DNA of 64,000 bases from Chamaecyparis obtusa (lineage: Eukaryota > Streptophyta > Pinopsida > Cupressales > Cupressaceae): contig BSBK01002080.1 in NCBI GenBank assembly GCA_027943335.1, forward strand, positions 376,001 through 440,000. The letters run 5' to 3'. The notes under the pieces are model-generated. The model did no database searches, had not been told where the DNA came from, and saw only the letters and a program-made list of their open reading frames with translations. Position 1 is the first letter of the stretch. Every line of letters begins with the position of its first letter. This document shows positions 34,557 through 46,728 of this stretch, one piece after another. The position numbers and the translations under genes are program-made.

Positions 34557-35231
34557 TGGTTTACTAGTTTACTTATAATTAGTATGTCCTTTGGTTTACT
34601 AGTTTAATCTGGTTTAAGAATGGTTTGTTTCATGTTTGAATGTACCATTGAATGAAGCTTGGCTATATTAAGTACAATCTTAAGACCCGTGACTCTTCAA
34701 ATTCTCTTGTTTCCTTCAGACCTCCAAACATGTGTACTATGAGATTTCCTCCAACAAATGGACTTGTGATGATTTTCACAATAGTACATGTGTTGGAGGA
34801 ATACTCAAAGTACTGCTTAGGAAAATCTAAATGTTCATCACCTGTGCATATAAGAGTTGATCATAGAAGGTATATGCACAGGTGAAAAACATGCATATTT
34901 GACCAAGCAATACTGGGAGCTAGACCCAGCAACAAATAGATTTGTGGTGATTTTCACAATAGTACATGTGTTGTTGGGTAAGCTCCCAATAGCGCTCAGA
35001 AAAATATGCATGTTCATCACCTGTGCATATGAAGTGGCTCTAATGGAAGATACAATCACTAAATTCTGCATACTCCTTATTTTGTTCTGGGTTGATATTG
35101 TCAGACATGGTCTTTCTTAAATGGAATGACGCATTACTTTTACATTGACTAGAATGTTGGTGGAAGAAGGATAATTTGTTTGCAACCATTTTTTCAACTC
35201 TAATTTTCTCAACACAAAGGGACATTTATCA
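34557..35231. repeat. Spacer with a small palindrome and a 180-bp direct repeat
   Basis: A palindrome at about 34790-34930 is centred on the loop of the perfect 15-bp arms tcacctgtgcatata and tatatgcacaggtga (34838-34885). A direct repeat of gattttcacaatagtacatgtgttg occurs near 34773 and 34952. The part 34557-34790 is inverted at 45560-45790. No gene. Confidence 0.7.
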
Positions 35232-35952
35232 TAGTCATAGAAACATGATTATTTTAAAATGGAATACACCAAGGAGTACCATCAGAAATATTGACTATTT
35301 ACAATCATGAATAGTTAACCTTAATCAAATAGCTCATTTTTTTATCAGCATGTGTAGTCTCTGTGTATATGAAAAATGAATGAAATATCAAGCTGAAATA
35401 AAACAGTGAACAAAAATTCAAATTCAAGGCCTAATTTATCAAGAGCAACAAACATTAAGATGAAAGAAAAAATCATTAAGACTATAGAAAAATCATTAGG
35501 ACTATAGAAAAATCATTAAGACTAGAAAATCAAGTTCTAGAAAAATCATTACAACTATAGAAAAATCATTTAGACTAGAAAATCAAGTTCTAGAAAAATA
35601 ATTACAACTATAGAAAAATCATTTAGACTAGAAAATCAAGTTCTAGAAATGGACGGTTTTGATGCTTTGCCATTACAACAATTGAGCATTCATCATTTGG
35701 TACTTCTTGGTGTATTCCATTTAAGTTTTTCAGCTACCGTGTTTATGTGCATGTTCTTTATGTGTTTGGATTCTCTCCCTCGCAAGGGATATGTCGATAG
35801 GTAATTGATTTGAAATCATAATGATTGGACAGTCTTTTTTTTAGGATAGGTGTAATCATCCCGCCAACCTTAATTAGCAACATTTGTGATATATGTCAAG
35901 TAATTATAATCAGTATGCCCAACAAATAGAGACTTAGTAGTAAAAGCATAAG
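35232..35952. repeat. ~720-bp repeat, copy 2
   Basis: A direct copy of 33886-34556 with additional A-rich units. Its left start overlaps aaacatgattattttaaaatg and its right end carries gacttagtagtaaaagcat. Confidence 0.85.
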
Positions 35953-36690
35953 GTTGCACATCCACATCCACCCTAGTAAGTATTAGAGCCTTTCAAATTT
36001 GTAAAGAACACAAACTTTGCAAATCAAATTGATATTTCATTAAAACCTATGTTCTTGATCAAGTTCTTAAAGATTAAAACATGAAACCATCAAGTTCTTC
36101 ACCTATGTTCTTCATGGTTGGAGAAGTTGTGATGGAGTTATATGTAACCTTTGGAAGTCATTGTATGACAAACTTAAGCCTGGAGTGTACGACAAGAACA
36201 AAGATTCAATAAAAATAGAAGTTTAAATCTGCAAGTCCATTGTGTTATGCATTGTTGAAAGGCTTCTTTACTTATTGTTTTGGTTTCTAAATTTAAGGAT
36301 GGAATAGTAAGCAATCTCCAAGAATTCATTTCATCGTTGAATGTATTGTGAGCACTTTAAAATTTTGTTCCTTACGTTTTGACTGGTAAAACCAGTGACT
36401 GTTCCAAGTAATTTTTTTAATCCTTTGAAATTTCTCATGATCTTGATGTAAGTTGATTGGATTAAGAAATTTGGGGATCCAATAGGACTTTAGGGGAGTT
36501 CAATAAATATTTTGGAAGACTTAGAGGAACTATTAGCATGACTGTTCCTTCATCTACAACCAGTTAGACTGAATTTAATAAGTTTTTCCTTTGTTTTGAA
36601 GAGTATTTTGTAATCTATTTTCTTTCCATGGACCCAAAGGCCTAGGACCCATGGAAAGAGGATACTAACAATGTATTATACAACTCTAAT
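35953..36690. other. Spacer inside the foldback complex, nothing recognised
   Basis: No frame above 60 codons and no match elsewhere in the window noticed. The ccatggaaag / cctaggacccatgg words near 36630 form a small hairpin. Confidence 0.4.
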
Positions 36691-38954
36691 GTTCTTGACT
36701 TGCAGAGATTTGAGAAAGTAAAGAGAACACTGGTTGGAACAGTGTGTTCCTAAAGGGAATTGATAGCTAGGGAGCAGTAGTGAGAGTTTGGCCCTAAGGG
36801 AGAGGTATTTGTATGATTTGGATAGTCATATATTGGTATACTAATGGTCTAAAAAGTCATGATAAGTGCCTCTCAAACCTCTCCAAACATGTAAGATTGT
36901 CTTTAAATACTTTATTGATCTCTTCTAAACATTAGCCAAATCAAAACTACATTTTAATAAGTGAATAAGTAAAACCACTAGTCTCCAAAGCATTCAATAA
37001 GTGAATATGAATGTTTGAAAAATACTCCCAACAATTCTTAAACAAAATAAAGTATGTTTAAGAATTGTTGGGACTAGTCCTTTGGCGTGTATTAAACAGA
37101 ATAGAATTTTCAGCATATTATTATCATTCTACTTCTTTTAATCTACTAGTGTCGTGCCCTAGCCCATGCTTTATCTCCATTATTTGATGTTTTTCACTGT
37201 TTTGAAATGTTGACTATGGTTATCAAATGGAAAAAATATAAATTTATTTTTTACAAAACCAAACCAATGGCATGTTTACAACAAAGAAATAGAATGATAA
37301 TAATATGCTAAAAATTCTATTCTCTTTAATACATGCCAAAGGACCAGTTGTATGAAATTGTCAATCACATAGCATTTCACTATTGTATGAGTGGATTGTG
37401 CAGGAATAGTTAACATTAAACAAGGACCAAACTCCTCAACACATCTTGGAAACCATTGAATTCAATAATAAATGAAACCTAACACCAACACTATTCCTTC
37501 CATTCACTTCTACCAAGAATAAAGCATTTAATCCATTCAACATTACATATAATCATTAGACAGTTACATTTTCTGACTGTGTAGAGGAACAGTCACGACC
37601 AAAATGATCAAAAGTACTTTCACCTTTGTACAAGCTATTCTAAAGTTCAAGTAAAATAAGAAATATGCTACATCAAATCATTCATATTTATAGTAACCAT
37701 TCAAAGGATCATTTTGTCAATGAACCCTCTGACTATACCCCTGCAGCAGAGAAAGGAAACCTCAAAATAGAGAAAGGAAACTTAGTAAAACCAGTCTATG
37801 CCATTGTTTGTGAGGGTACAGTCATGATAAGTGCCTCACAAACCTCTCCAAACATGTAAGAATGTCTTTAAATACTTTATTGATCTCTTCTAAACATTAA
37901 CGCATGGACAGTCAAACCAATAATCTCCAAAGCATTCAATAAGTGAATATGAATGTTTGAAAACTTTCCTCTCAACTTCCCCAACCACTCCTAATCAGTT
38001 AGAGGGATTAGTTGAGTGTTTAGACACTAAAACTTCTTAAACATACTTTATCTGATATGATGAATCATAATATCAACAAACGTGAATCCAAACATTTCAA
38101 AACAGTGAATCGATATCCTTGAGCACAAGCACCAATAACATCAAATAATGGAGATAAAGCATGAGCTAGGGCACAACACCAGTAGAATGCGGTCATTTCA
38201 GTGAGCATTCATGATCAAATAAAATGCAATGTATTTAAAATTTACGGTCGAATATGATGCTAGAGGCTCAAAAGATGTTGCTCGTCAAAGATACTAATCA
38301 AAGATGAAGAAATCACATACCTTCTCTCGCACTCAGCTTGCACGAAAGAATATTTGATAGCCAAATCTTCCTTGTACCACACAAAGAACATGCCATTGGT
38401 TCACTTTAGCATGTTATTATCATATCAGATAAAGTATGTTTAAGAATTGCTGGTAAGAATAGGAATAGTGGAGATTCTAGAAATAGCCCTCTAACCGATT
38501 AGGAGTGGTTGGGGAAGTTGAGAGGAAAGTTTTCAAACATTCATATTCACTTATTGAATGCTTTGGAGACTACTAGTTTAACTGTCCATGCGTTACCAGT
38601 GACTGAGATTCATTAAAGGATACAAAACCCTTCATTTTGGGTTATTGTGTGTGGTTTTATCCGCTTTAGCCAGGAAGATCAAGAAGATGGGGCAGGAGGA
38701 AATTGTGGTAGAAGAAGTATTTAAAGATATTTACATGTCCCATATCCATGAAATCGAGACTATAGGTGATGAAGACCATGTTGAGGATGAGGGGGGTCTT
38801 AATCAAGGAGGGGCATCAAGAAGCAACAAAAAAGTTTTCAGGAATTTGGAACAACATTTCAGAATCCATGAATGGTATGGGTAAGGTGACCTTCATTCTT
38901 GGTCGTGACTTCAACGAAACATTGGATATGGCTGATAAGAAGAAGGATCACTTG
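36690..38954. repeat. Left arm of the giant foldback
   Basis: Inverse-complement blocks of this arm are found at 42955-45560: 36690-36740 pairs with 45510-45560, 37350-37880 with 43900-44500 and again with 44640-45130, 38080-38330 with 43480-43750, and 38580-38954 with 42955-43250. Internally, 36850-37080 and 37830-38040 share text (gtcataagtgcctc, ctccaaagcattcaataag). The frame near 38645-38972 reads ARKIKKMGQEEIVVEEVF and later TFILGRDFNETLDMADKK, reminiscent of a LINE endonuclease GDFN motif but too short to be sure. Confidence 0.8.
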
Positions 38955-39804
38955 ATGATAGTGTTCCTTTAGGGAAGGGGGATTGTGAAAGACTTTTTAT
39001 CATTGTATTGTGTATTTCCAATATGTTTGGATGTAGGGAACACTAGGAGGATGAAGGATCACTCACTGATTGCATGATAACCCGGTTTTGAAGGGTCACT
39101 AGTTGAGGGGACAGTCAAGGTCTAGATGTTGATAGTGTTCATTGAGGGAAGGGAGATTGTAAAAGACTTGTTATCATTGTATTGTGTATTTCCAATATTT
39201 TTGGATGCAGGGCAGAACATGAGAATGAAGGATCACTCACTGATTGCATGATGACCCAGTTTTGAGGGGTCACTGGTTGAGGGGACAGTCAAGGTCCGGA
39301 TGTTGATAGTGTTCCTTGAGGGAAGGGGGATTGTGAAAGACTTGTTATCATTGTATTGTGTATTTCCAATATGTTTGGATGCAGGAAAGAATAGGAGAAT
39401 GAAGGATCACTCACTGATTGCATGATAACCCTGTTTTGAAGGGTCACTGGTTGAGGGGATAGTCAAGGTCCAGATGTTGATAGTGTTCGTTGAGCGAAGG
39501 GGGATTGTAAAAGACTTGTTATCATTGTATTGTGTATTTCCAATATGTTTAGATGTAGGGAAGAACAGGAGAATGAAGGATCACTCACTGATTGCATGAT
39601 AACCCAGTTTTGAAGGGTCACTGGTTGAGGGGACAGTCAAGGTCCGGATGTTGATAGTGTTCCTTGAGGGAAGGGGGATTGTGAAAGACTTGTTATCATT
39701 GTATCATATATTTACAATATGTTTGGATGCAGGGTAGACCAGGAGAATGAAGGATCACTCACTTATTGCATGATAACCCGATTTTGAAGGGTCACTAGTT
39801 GAGG
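38954..39804 (+). repeat. Five 174-bp tandem repeats
   Basis: Units start at about 38954, 39128, 39302, 39476 and 39650, each with gttgatagtgttccttgagg, then gtgtatttccaatatg, then tgaaggatcactcac and gggtcactggttgagg. The period of 174 bp is constant to the base between measured units. The last unit is cut at 39804, exactly where the cactactacatttgggg text begins. Inverted relatives are at 42420-42955 (three and a half units), 40735-40870 (one) and 63640-63820 (one, inverse to the 40.7 kb copy). Confidence 0.92.
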
Positions 39805-39985
39805 CACTACTACATTTGGGGCCAAATTTTGACAGAAGTTTTCAATGGGTAACTTTTTCTTACAAATTTGGTGTTTTTTTTTTGTAATAGGCCCCGATGA
39901 TGTTGGTATTCCGATGGGTTTTTAATTGACCATCGAAACTCTGACAAATTTGGGTTATACATTTAAAAAAAAAGTGAAACAACCT
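39805..39985 (+). mobile_element. Second CACTA-type terminus-like sequence
   Basis: Starts cactactacatttggggcc and continues aaattttgacag, closely matching the start of the segment at 30534 in the same orientation. It is followed by ccgatggg and ccatcgaaactctgaca, resembling subterminal words. Only about 180 bp is present before other repeat text begins, so it looks like a truncated end. Confidence 0.45.
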
Positions 39986-42420
39986 CATCATTTTTATTTC
40001 GATTGGAGAGCGGGAGAAAAGGAGTGAAAGCTGAGTGCGGGAGAAGGTATGTGATTTCTTCATCTTTCAAGCCACTGGCATCATATTCGAATGCATTTCA
40101 TTTTGTTGTTGAGGGAGTTTCTCTCTGAAATGACCGCATTCTACTGGTGTTGTGCCCTAGCCAGTGCTATATCTCTATTATTTGATGTTATTGGTGCTTG
40201 TGCTCAAGGATATTGATTCACTATATTCAAATGTTTGGATTCATGTTTGTTGACATTACTAGCATATGTGTTTAATAACACCATTGTATAGTGCTGTCAC
40301 TAAAATGACCACATTCTACTGGTGTCATGCCCTAGCCCGTGCTTTAACTCTATTATTTGATGTTATTGGTGCTTGTGCTCAAGGACATCCATTATTTTGA
40401 AATGTTGACTGTGGTTATCAAATGGATAGCTCGTGAGCTTCTAGCTAGGTGCCATTTGTATTGATAGCTTAGGGCATCAAATTTATTGTATCATTGATAG
40501 TTGAGACTTTGTTAAAAGGAAATAGGACAAAGAATGATTTTTATTTAGTTTCTCTATTTTGATCCCTAAGTGGCTTACAACCCTAGAGAAGTATATGCAG
40601 ATTTACAAATGCAGTTGCAGGATACATAGCAGCTGATAATTCACAAGAAATCCATGCATCCAATTTGAATAGAAATTAATACAAAGAACTAGGGTCCTCC
40701 AATGGCCCAATCATCCGAACCTTGACTGTCTCCTCAACCAGTGACCCTTCAAAACTGGGTTATCATGCAATTAGTGAGTGATCCTTCATTCTCCTAGTCT
40801 GCCCTGCATCCAAACATATTGGAAATACACAATACAATGATAACAAGTCTTTCAAAATCCCCCTTCCCCCAAGGAACACCATCCCTTCCACATATCATTT
40901 CACTATTTTATGAGTGGATTGTGCAGGAACAATTAACATTAAACAAGGAGCAAACTCCTCAACACATCTTGGAAACCATTGAACTCAATAATAAATGAAA
41001 CCTAACACCAACACTATTCCTTTCATAGTTGTAGGATACATAGCAGTCGATAATTCACAAGAAATGCAGGCATCAAATTTTTATAAGGATATCCTACTAA
41101 TCAATAGGAATTTTCTTGATATGACCAATGATTATGCATTTTGATGGCAGCGTGCTAGTTCAAAAGGATAATATAAATCTGAAACAATTTTTTTTGATTT
41201 TCTCAAACTATAAATGTGGTTAAAGGGAAAATATTATATGGAAAACCCACAAACCAAGCTAGCAAATGATTGTAGATCAAATTATTCCTATATTCATTCA
41301 AGTATTGCTATGCTTCAGCTACCTGACCTTTGAGCTTCATCTAGAGGAATGTGTAGCTTTAAGATAGAGTTACTTCTTGGGCCTTACAATAGGGTGGAAT
41401 ATGATCAAGATTTGTTTAGGCTGTATCTTTCTTAGTCCCATTGTTAGGTTCTTATGGTTCATGGTTTGAATCTATTATGGTTGTGTAAGGGATTTGTAGA
41501 TTCTTTTTCTAACATAATTATTGGACACCATGATTGGAACAACTGGTTGTTGGCTATTGTACACATGAATCATAACTATCAATGGCTCTTTGTGTTCAAG
41601 AATTCGTTGATCAATCTTTGAGATTTATTGTCCCATCTTTAAAAGAGTGATAAAAGATATAGTGAGTGCTATCTTTTCCAAGTGTTTTGTGGGTGCCATT
41701 ATCTTCTAGGAGTAATTGCTAGAACCAAATTATGTTCTTTGCCTCTAGTAAATACTGTAGACACAATCATCTTCTTGGTGAAGGGTTGCTTCCATCCCCA
41801 TGAGGCACTATTGCATGGTTTCCATTCCATTGTAGTATAGTGAACCTAATTTAATACACATGTGCACTATTTTGGGATCCATAATTTATGGCCCCTACAC
41901 TATGGTTGTTAGCCTAAGACTGGCCTACCTTTGCATATAATAAGAGGCCAACATGAAACAAACATCCATAAGTTAGGGGGTTGTTCCCTGTCGATAATTT
42001 ATTATTTAAGTGATAAGTGATGATGGGTATATCGTGTAATTCATACCTAGTGTGTCTCTTTCTTTCTCTCCACATTTCACATTAGGAGTATATGCTATAA
42101 AATACCAATGAAATCAACTATTGGTCAAATCTAATCAAAATTGCAGTATAAAGATTAAAATAGATCTTGAAGAAATATGGGAACCATTTTTGACAGATAT
42201 TGTACAAACGAAGAGAATACTCCCAAGAGGAAATGCTTCAATTTGGAACAATTGAAGGATAATATTTTACTTTTATATGCACATCTGCAATTTTTTTGAT
42301 ATATTTCTGAGATAACAAAACCATAGAAAGAATAGCATATAAAAGAAAGTAAAGAATAATGATCATATTTTGAGATATTGTGGAAACTTAAAGGAAAGAA
42401 TGCTTGGTGGGGTTATCATG
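39986..42420. repeat. Loop region of the giant foldback, patchwork of repeat fragments
   Basis: 39990-40260 and 40300-40400 repeat the block of 43480-43750 in the same orientation and 38080-38330 in inverse. 40530-40985 is inverse to 63530-64000. 40890-41030 repeats 37370-37500 directly. From about 41100 to 42410 the sequence is not duplicated elsewhere in the window as far as I could see, and holds no recognised gene. Confidence 0.65.
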
Positions 42421-42955
42421 CAATGAGTGAGTGATCCTTCATTCCCCCCTCTTCTAGTGACCCTTCAAAACTGGGTTATCATGCAATCAGTGAGTGATCA
42501 TTCATTCTCCTGGTCTGCCCTACATCCAAACATATTGGAAATACACAATACAATGATAACAAATATTTTACAATCCCCCTTCCCTCAAGGAACACTATCA
42601 ACATCTAGACCTTGACTGTCCCCTCAACTAGTGACCCTTCAAAACTGGGTTATCATGCAATCAGTGAGTGATCCTTCATTCTCCTGGTTTGCCCTGCATC
42701 CAAACATGTTGGAAATACACAATGCAATGATAACAAGTCTTTTACAATCCCCCTTCCCTCAACAAATTACTATCAACATCCGGACCTTGACTGCCCCCTC
42801 AACCAGTGACCCTTCAAAACTAGGTTATCATGCAATTAATGAGTGATCCTTCATTCTCCTGGTCTGCCCTGCATCCAAACATATTGAAAATATACAATAC
42901 AATGATAAAAAATCTTTCACAATCCCCCTTCCCTCAAGGAACACTATCAACAAGT
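42421..42955 (-). repeat. Inverted 174-bp tandem repeats, right arm
   Basis: Three and a half units of the repeat at 38954-39804 in opposite orientation, with boundaries near 42449, 42623 and 42799. A minus frame at 43037-42828 spans the last unit and the adjacent arm (FILGHDFNETLDMADKKK), mirroring the frame on the left arm. Confidence 0.9.
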
Positions 42956-45560
42956 GACCCTTCTTCTTATCAGCCATATCCAATGTTTCATTGAAGTCAT
43001 GGCCAAGAATGAAGGTCACCTTACCCATACCATTCATGGATTCTAAAATGTTGTTCCAAACTCCTGAAAACTTTTCTATTGCTTCTTGTTGCTTCTTTAA
43101 ATACTTCTTCTACCACAATGTCCTCCTGCCCCATCTTCTTGATCTTCCTGGCTAAAGTGGATGAATCCACACACAATAACCTAAAATGAAGGGTTTTGTA
43201 TCTTTTAATGAATCTTAGTCATTGATAACACATGGACAGTCAAACCAGTAGTCTCCAAAGCATTCAATAAGTGAATATGAATGTTTGAAAACTTTCTTCT
43301 CAACTTCCCCAACCACTCCTAATCGGTTAGAGGGATATTTCTAGAATCTCCTCTATTCCTATCCTTACCAACAATTCTTAAACATACTTTATCTGATATG
43401 ATAATAACATGCTAAACTAAACCAATGGCATGTTCTTCATGTGGTACAAGGAAGATTTGGCTATCAAATCTTCCTTCATGCAAGCTAAGTGCGAGAGAAG
43501 GTATGTGATTTCTTCATCTTTGATTGGTATCTTTGACGGGCAATGTCTTTCGAGCCTCTGGCATCATATTCGACTGCAAATTTCAAATGTATTGCATTTT
43601 ATTTGATCATGAATGCTCACTGAAATGACCGCATTCTACTGGTGTTGTGCCTTAGCCCGTGCTTTATCTCCATTATTTAATGTTATTGGTGCTTGTGCTC
43701 AAGGATACCGATTCACTATTTTCAAATGTTTGGATTCACATTTGTTGATATTACAATTCATCATATCAAATAAAGTATGTTTAAGAAGTTTTAGTATCTA
43801 AACACTCAACTAATCCCTCTAACCGATTAGGAGTGGTTGGGGAAGTTGAGAGGAAAGTTTTCAAACATTCATATTCACTTATTGAATGCTTTGGAGACTA
43901 CTAGTTTGACTATCCAAGTGTTAATGTTTAGAAGAGATCAATGAAGTATTTAAAGACATTCTTACATGTTTGGAGAGGTTTAAGAGGCACTTATCATGAC
44001 TGTACCCTCACAAACAGTGGCATAGACTAGTTTTACTAAGTTTCCTTTCTCTATTTTGAGGTTTCCTTTCTCTGCCACAGGGGTATAGTCAGAGGGTTCA
44101 TTGACAAAATGATCATTTGAATGGTTACTATGAATATGAATGATTTGATATAGCATATTGCTCATTTTACTTGAAGTTTGGAATAGCTTGTGCAAGGGTG
44201 AAAGTAGTTTTGATCATTTTGGTCATGACTGTTCCTCTACACAGTCAAAAAATGTAACTGTCTAATGATTATATGTAATGTTGAATGGATTAAATGCTTT
44301 ATTCTTGGTAGAAGTGAATGGAAGGAATAGTGTTGGTGTTAGGTTTCATTTATTGTTGAATTCAATGGTTTCCAAGATGTGTTGAGGAGTTTTCTCCTTG
44401 TTTAATATTAACTGTTCCTGCACAATCCACTCATACAACAGTGGAATGCTATGTGATTGACAATTTCATACAACTGGTCCTTTGGCATATATTAAATACA
44501 ATCCAGTCACTTATTGAATACTTTGGAGACTACTGGTTTGAGTATCCATGCGTTACCAATGTCTAAGATTCATTAAAGGATACAAAACCCTTCATTTTGG
44601 GGTTATTGTGTGTGGATTCAAATGTAGGTTTGATTTGGTTAATGTTTAGAAGAGATCAATAAAGTATTTAAAGACAATCTTACATGTTTGGAGAGGTTTG
44701 AGAGGCACTTATCATGACTGAACCCTCACAAATAGCGGCATAGACTGGCTTTACTAAGTTTCCTTTCTCTATTTTGAGGTTTCCTTTCTCTGCCACAAGG
44801 GTACAGTAAGAGGGTTCATTGACAAAATGATCCTTTGAATGGTTACTATGAATATGAATGATTTGATATAGCATATTTCTCATTTTACTTGAAGTTTGGA
44901 ATAGCTTGTACTTGAAGTTTGGTATAGCTTGTGCTTGTGCTGGAATTCCTGGTAGAAGTGAATGGAAGGAATAGTGTTGGTGTTAGGTTTCATTTATTAT
45001 TGAATTCAATGGTTTCCAAGATGTGTTGAGGAGTTTTCTCCTTGTTTAATGTTAACTGTTCCTGCACAATCCACTCATACAATAGTGGAATGCTATGTGA
45101 TTGACAATTTCATACAACTGGTCCTTTGGCGTGTATTAAACAAAATAGAATTTTTAGCATATTATTATAATTCTATTTGTTTGTTGTAAACATGCCATTG
45201 GTTTAGTTTTGTAAAAAAAAATTCATGTACAATTTTTTTTTTCTATTTTTTCCATTTGATAACCACAGTCAACATTTCAAAATAGTGAATAACATCAAAT
45301 AATGGAGATAAAGCATGAGCTAGGTCATGACACTAGTAGATTGAAACCGAACCAATGACATGTTTACAACAAAGAAATAGAATGATAATAATATGCCAAA
45401 AATTCTATTATATTTAATGCACACCAAATGACCAGCTATATGAAATTGTCAATCACATAGCATTTCATTGTTGTATGAGTGGATTGTGTAGGAACAGTTA
45501 ACATTAAACATAGCCAATGTTCTCTTTACTTTCTCAAATCTCTGCAAGTCAAGAACATTA
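42956..45560. repeat. Right arm of the giant foldback
   Basis: Inverse of the left arm block by block, but with the 37350-37880 block present twice (43900-44500 and 44640-45130), a tandem duplication specific to this arm. Near 43085-43100 it lacks about 80 bp that the left arm has at 38728-38815. Three copies of the same 60-codon frame (with EKGNLKIEKGNLVK) arise from this block and are best explained as repeat text. Confidence 0.8.
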
Positions 45561-46723
45561 GATTAGTCCTCTTACACATGTACTACTATGAAAATCATCA
45601 CAAGTCCATTTGCTGGAGGGCTACTCAAAGTACACATGTTTGGAGGTCTGAAGGAAACAAGAGAATTTGAAGAGTCACGAGTCTTAAGATTATACTTAAT
45701 ATATCCAAGCTTCATTCAATGATACATTCAAACATGAAAAAAACCATTCTTAAACTAGATTAAACTAGTAAACCAAAGGACATACTGATTATAAGTAAAC
45801 TAGTAAACCAAAGGACATGCTTTTACTACTAAGTCTCTATTTTTTGGGCATAATGATTATAAGTACTTGACATATATTACAAATGTTACTAATTAAGGTT
45901 GGCGGGATGATTACGCCTATCCTGAAAAAATATTGTCAAATCATTATGCTTTCAAATCAATTACCTATCGACGCATCCCTTGCGAGGGAGAGAAGCCAAA
46001 CACATAAAGAAAATTCACATAAACACGAAAAATGAAAAACTTAAATGGAATACACCAAGAAGTACCAAATGATGAATGCTCAATTATTGTAATGGCAAAG
46101 CAATATCAGAACCGTCCATTTATAGAACTTGATTTTTCTATAGTCCTAATGATTTTTCTTATTTCTTGTCTATGCTTGGTGACAGGATTTTGAACATTGT
46201 TGACATACTTAAATGGAATACACAATACCAAATGATGAATGCTCAATTGTTGTAATGGCAAAGCATCAGAACCGTCCATTTCTAAAATTTGATTTTGTAT
46301 AGTCTTAATTATTTTTCTATAGTCCTAATGATTTTGAAAATTGTTGACAAAGAGTGTTTCTTTTTTTGATTATACTATAAATGATTTTTCTATAGTCGTA
46401 ATGATTTTTCTTATTTCTTGTCTTTTGTCCCTTTTTGATTTCCTATGTTTGTGCTTCATGACAGGATTTTGTCACCTTCTTTTGATGGTATATTTCATTT
46501 AGTCTATGTGGATCGAATACTATTTTGTTCACTATATTATTTTAGCTTCATATTTCTTTCATTTTTCATATACACATAGACTACACATGTTGATAAAAAA
46601 ATGAGCTATTTGATTTAGGTTTACTTTTCATTATTGTAAATGGTTAATATTTCTGATGGTACTCCTTGATGTATTTCATATAAAAATAATCATATAAAAA
46701 AAAAAAATGTAGTAACGATGGTG
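45561..46723 (-). repeat. Outer right arm of the foldback
   Basis: 45561-45990 is inverse to 34340-34790, and 45990-46690 is inverse to the repeat at 33886-34556, with small internal rearrangements (two gttgacatacttaaatggaat-like junctions near 46200). It ends near 46690 in an A run, just before the retroelement array. Confidence 0.75.
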
Positions 46724-46728
46724 TGGTG
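46724..46728. other. Target site duplication, left copy
   Basis: tggtg, identical to 59855-59859. It bounds the tandem LTR array on the left. Confidence 0.85.

Noticed and set aside
37665..44883. Three nearly identical frames with EKGNLKIEKGNLVK
   Set aside because: They are copies of one repeat block in the foldback arms, each short and cut. Similarity is explained by DNA duplication.
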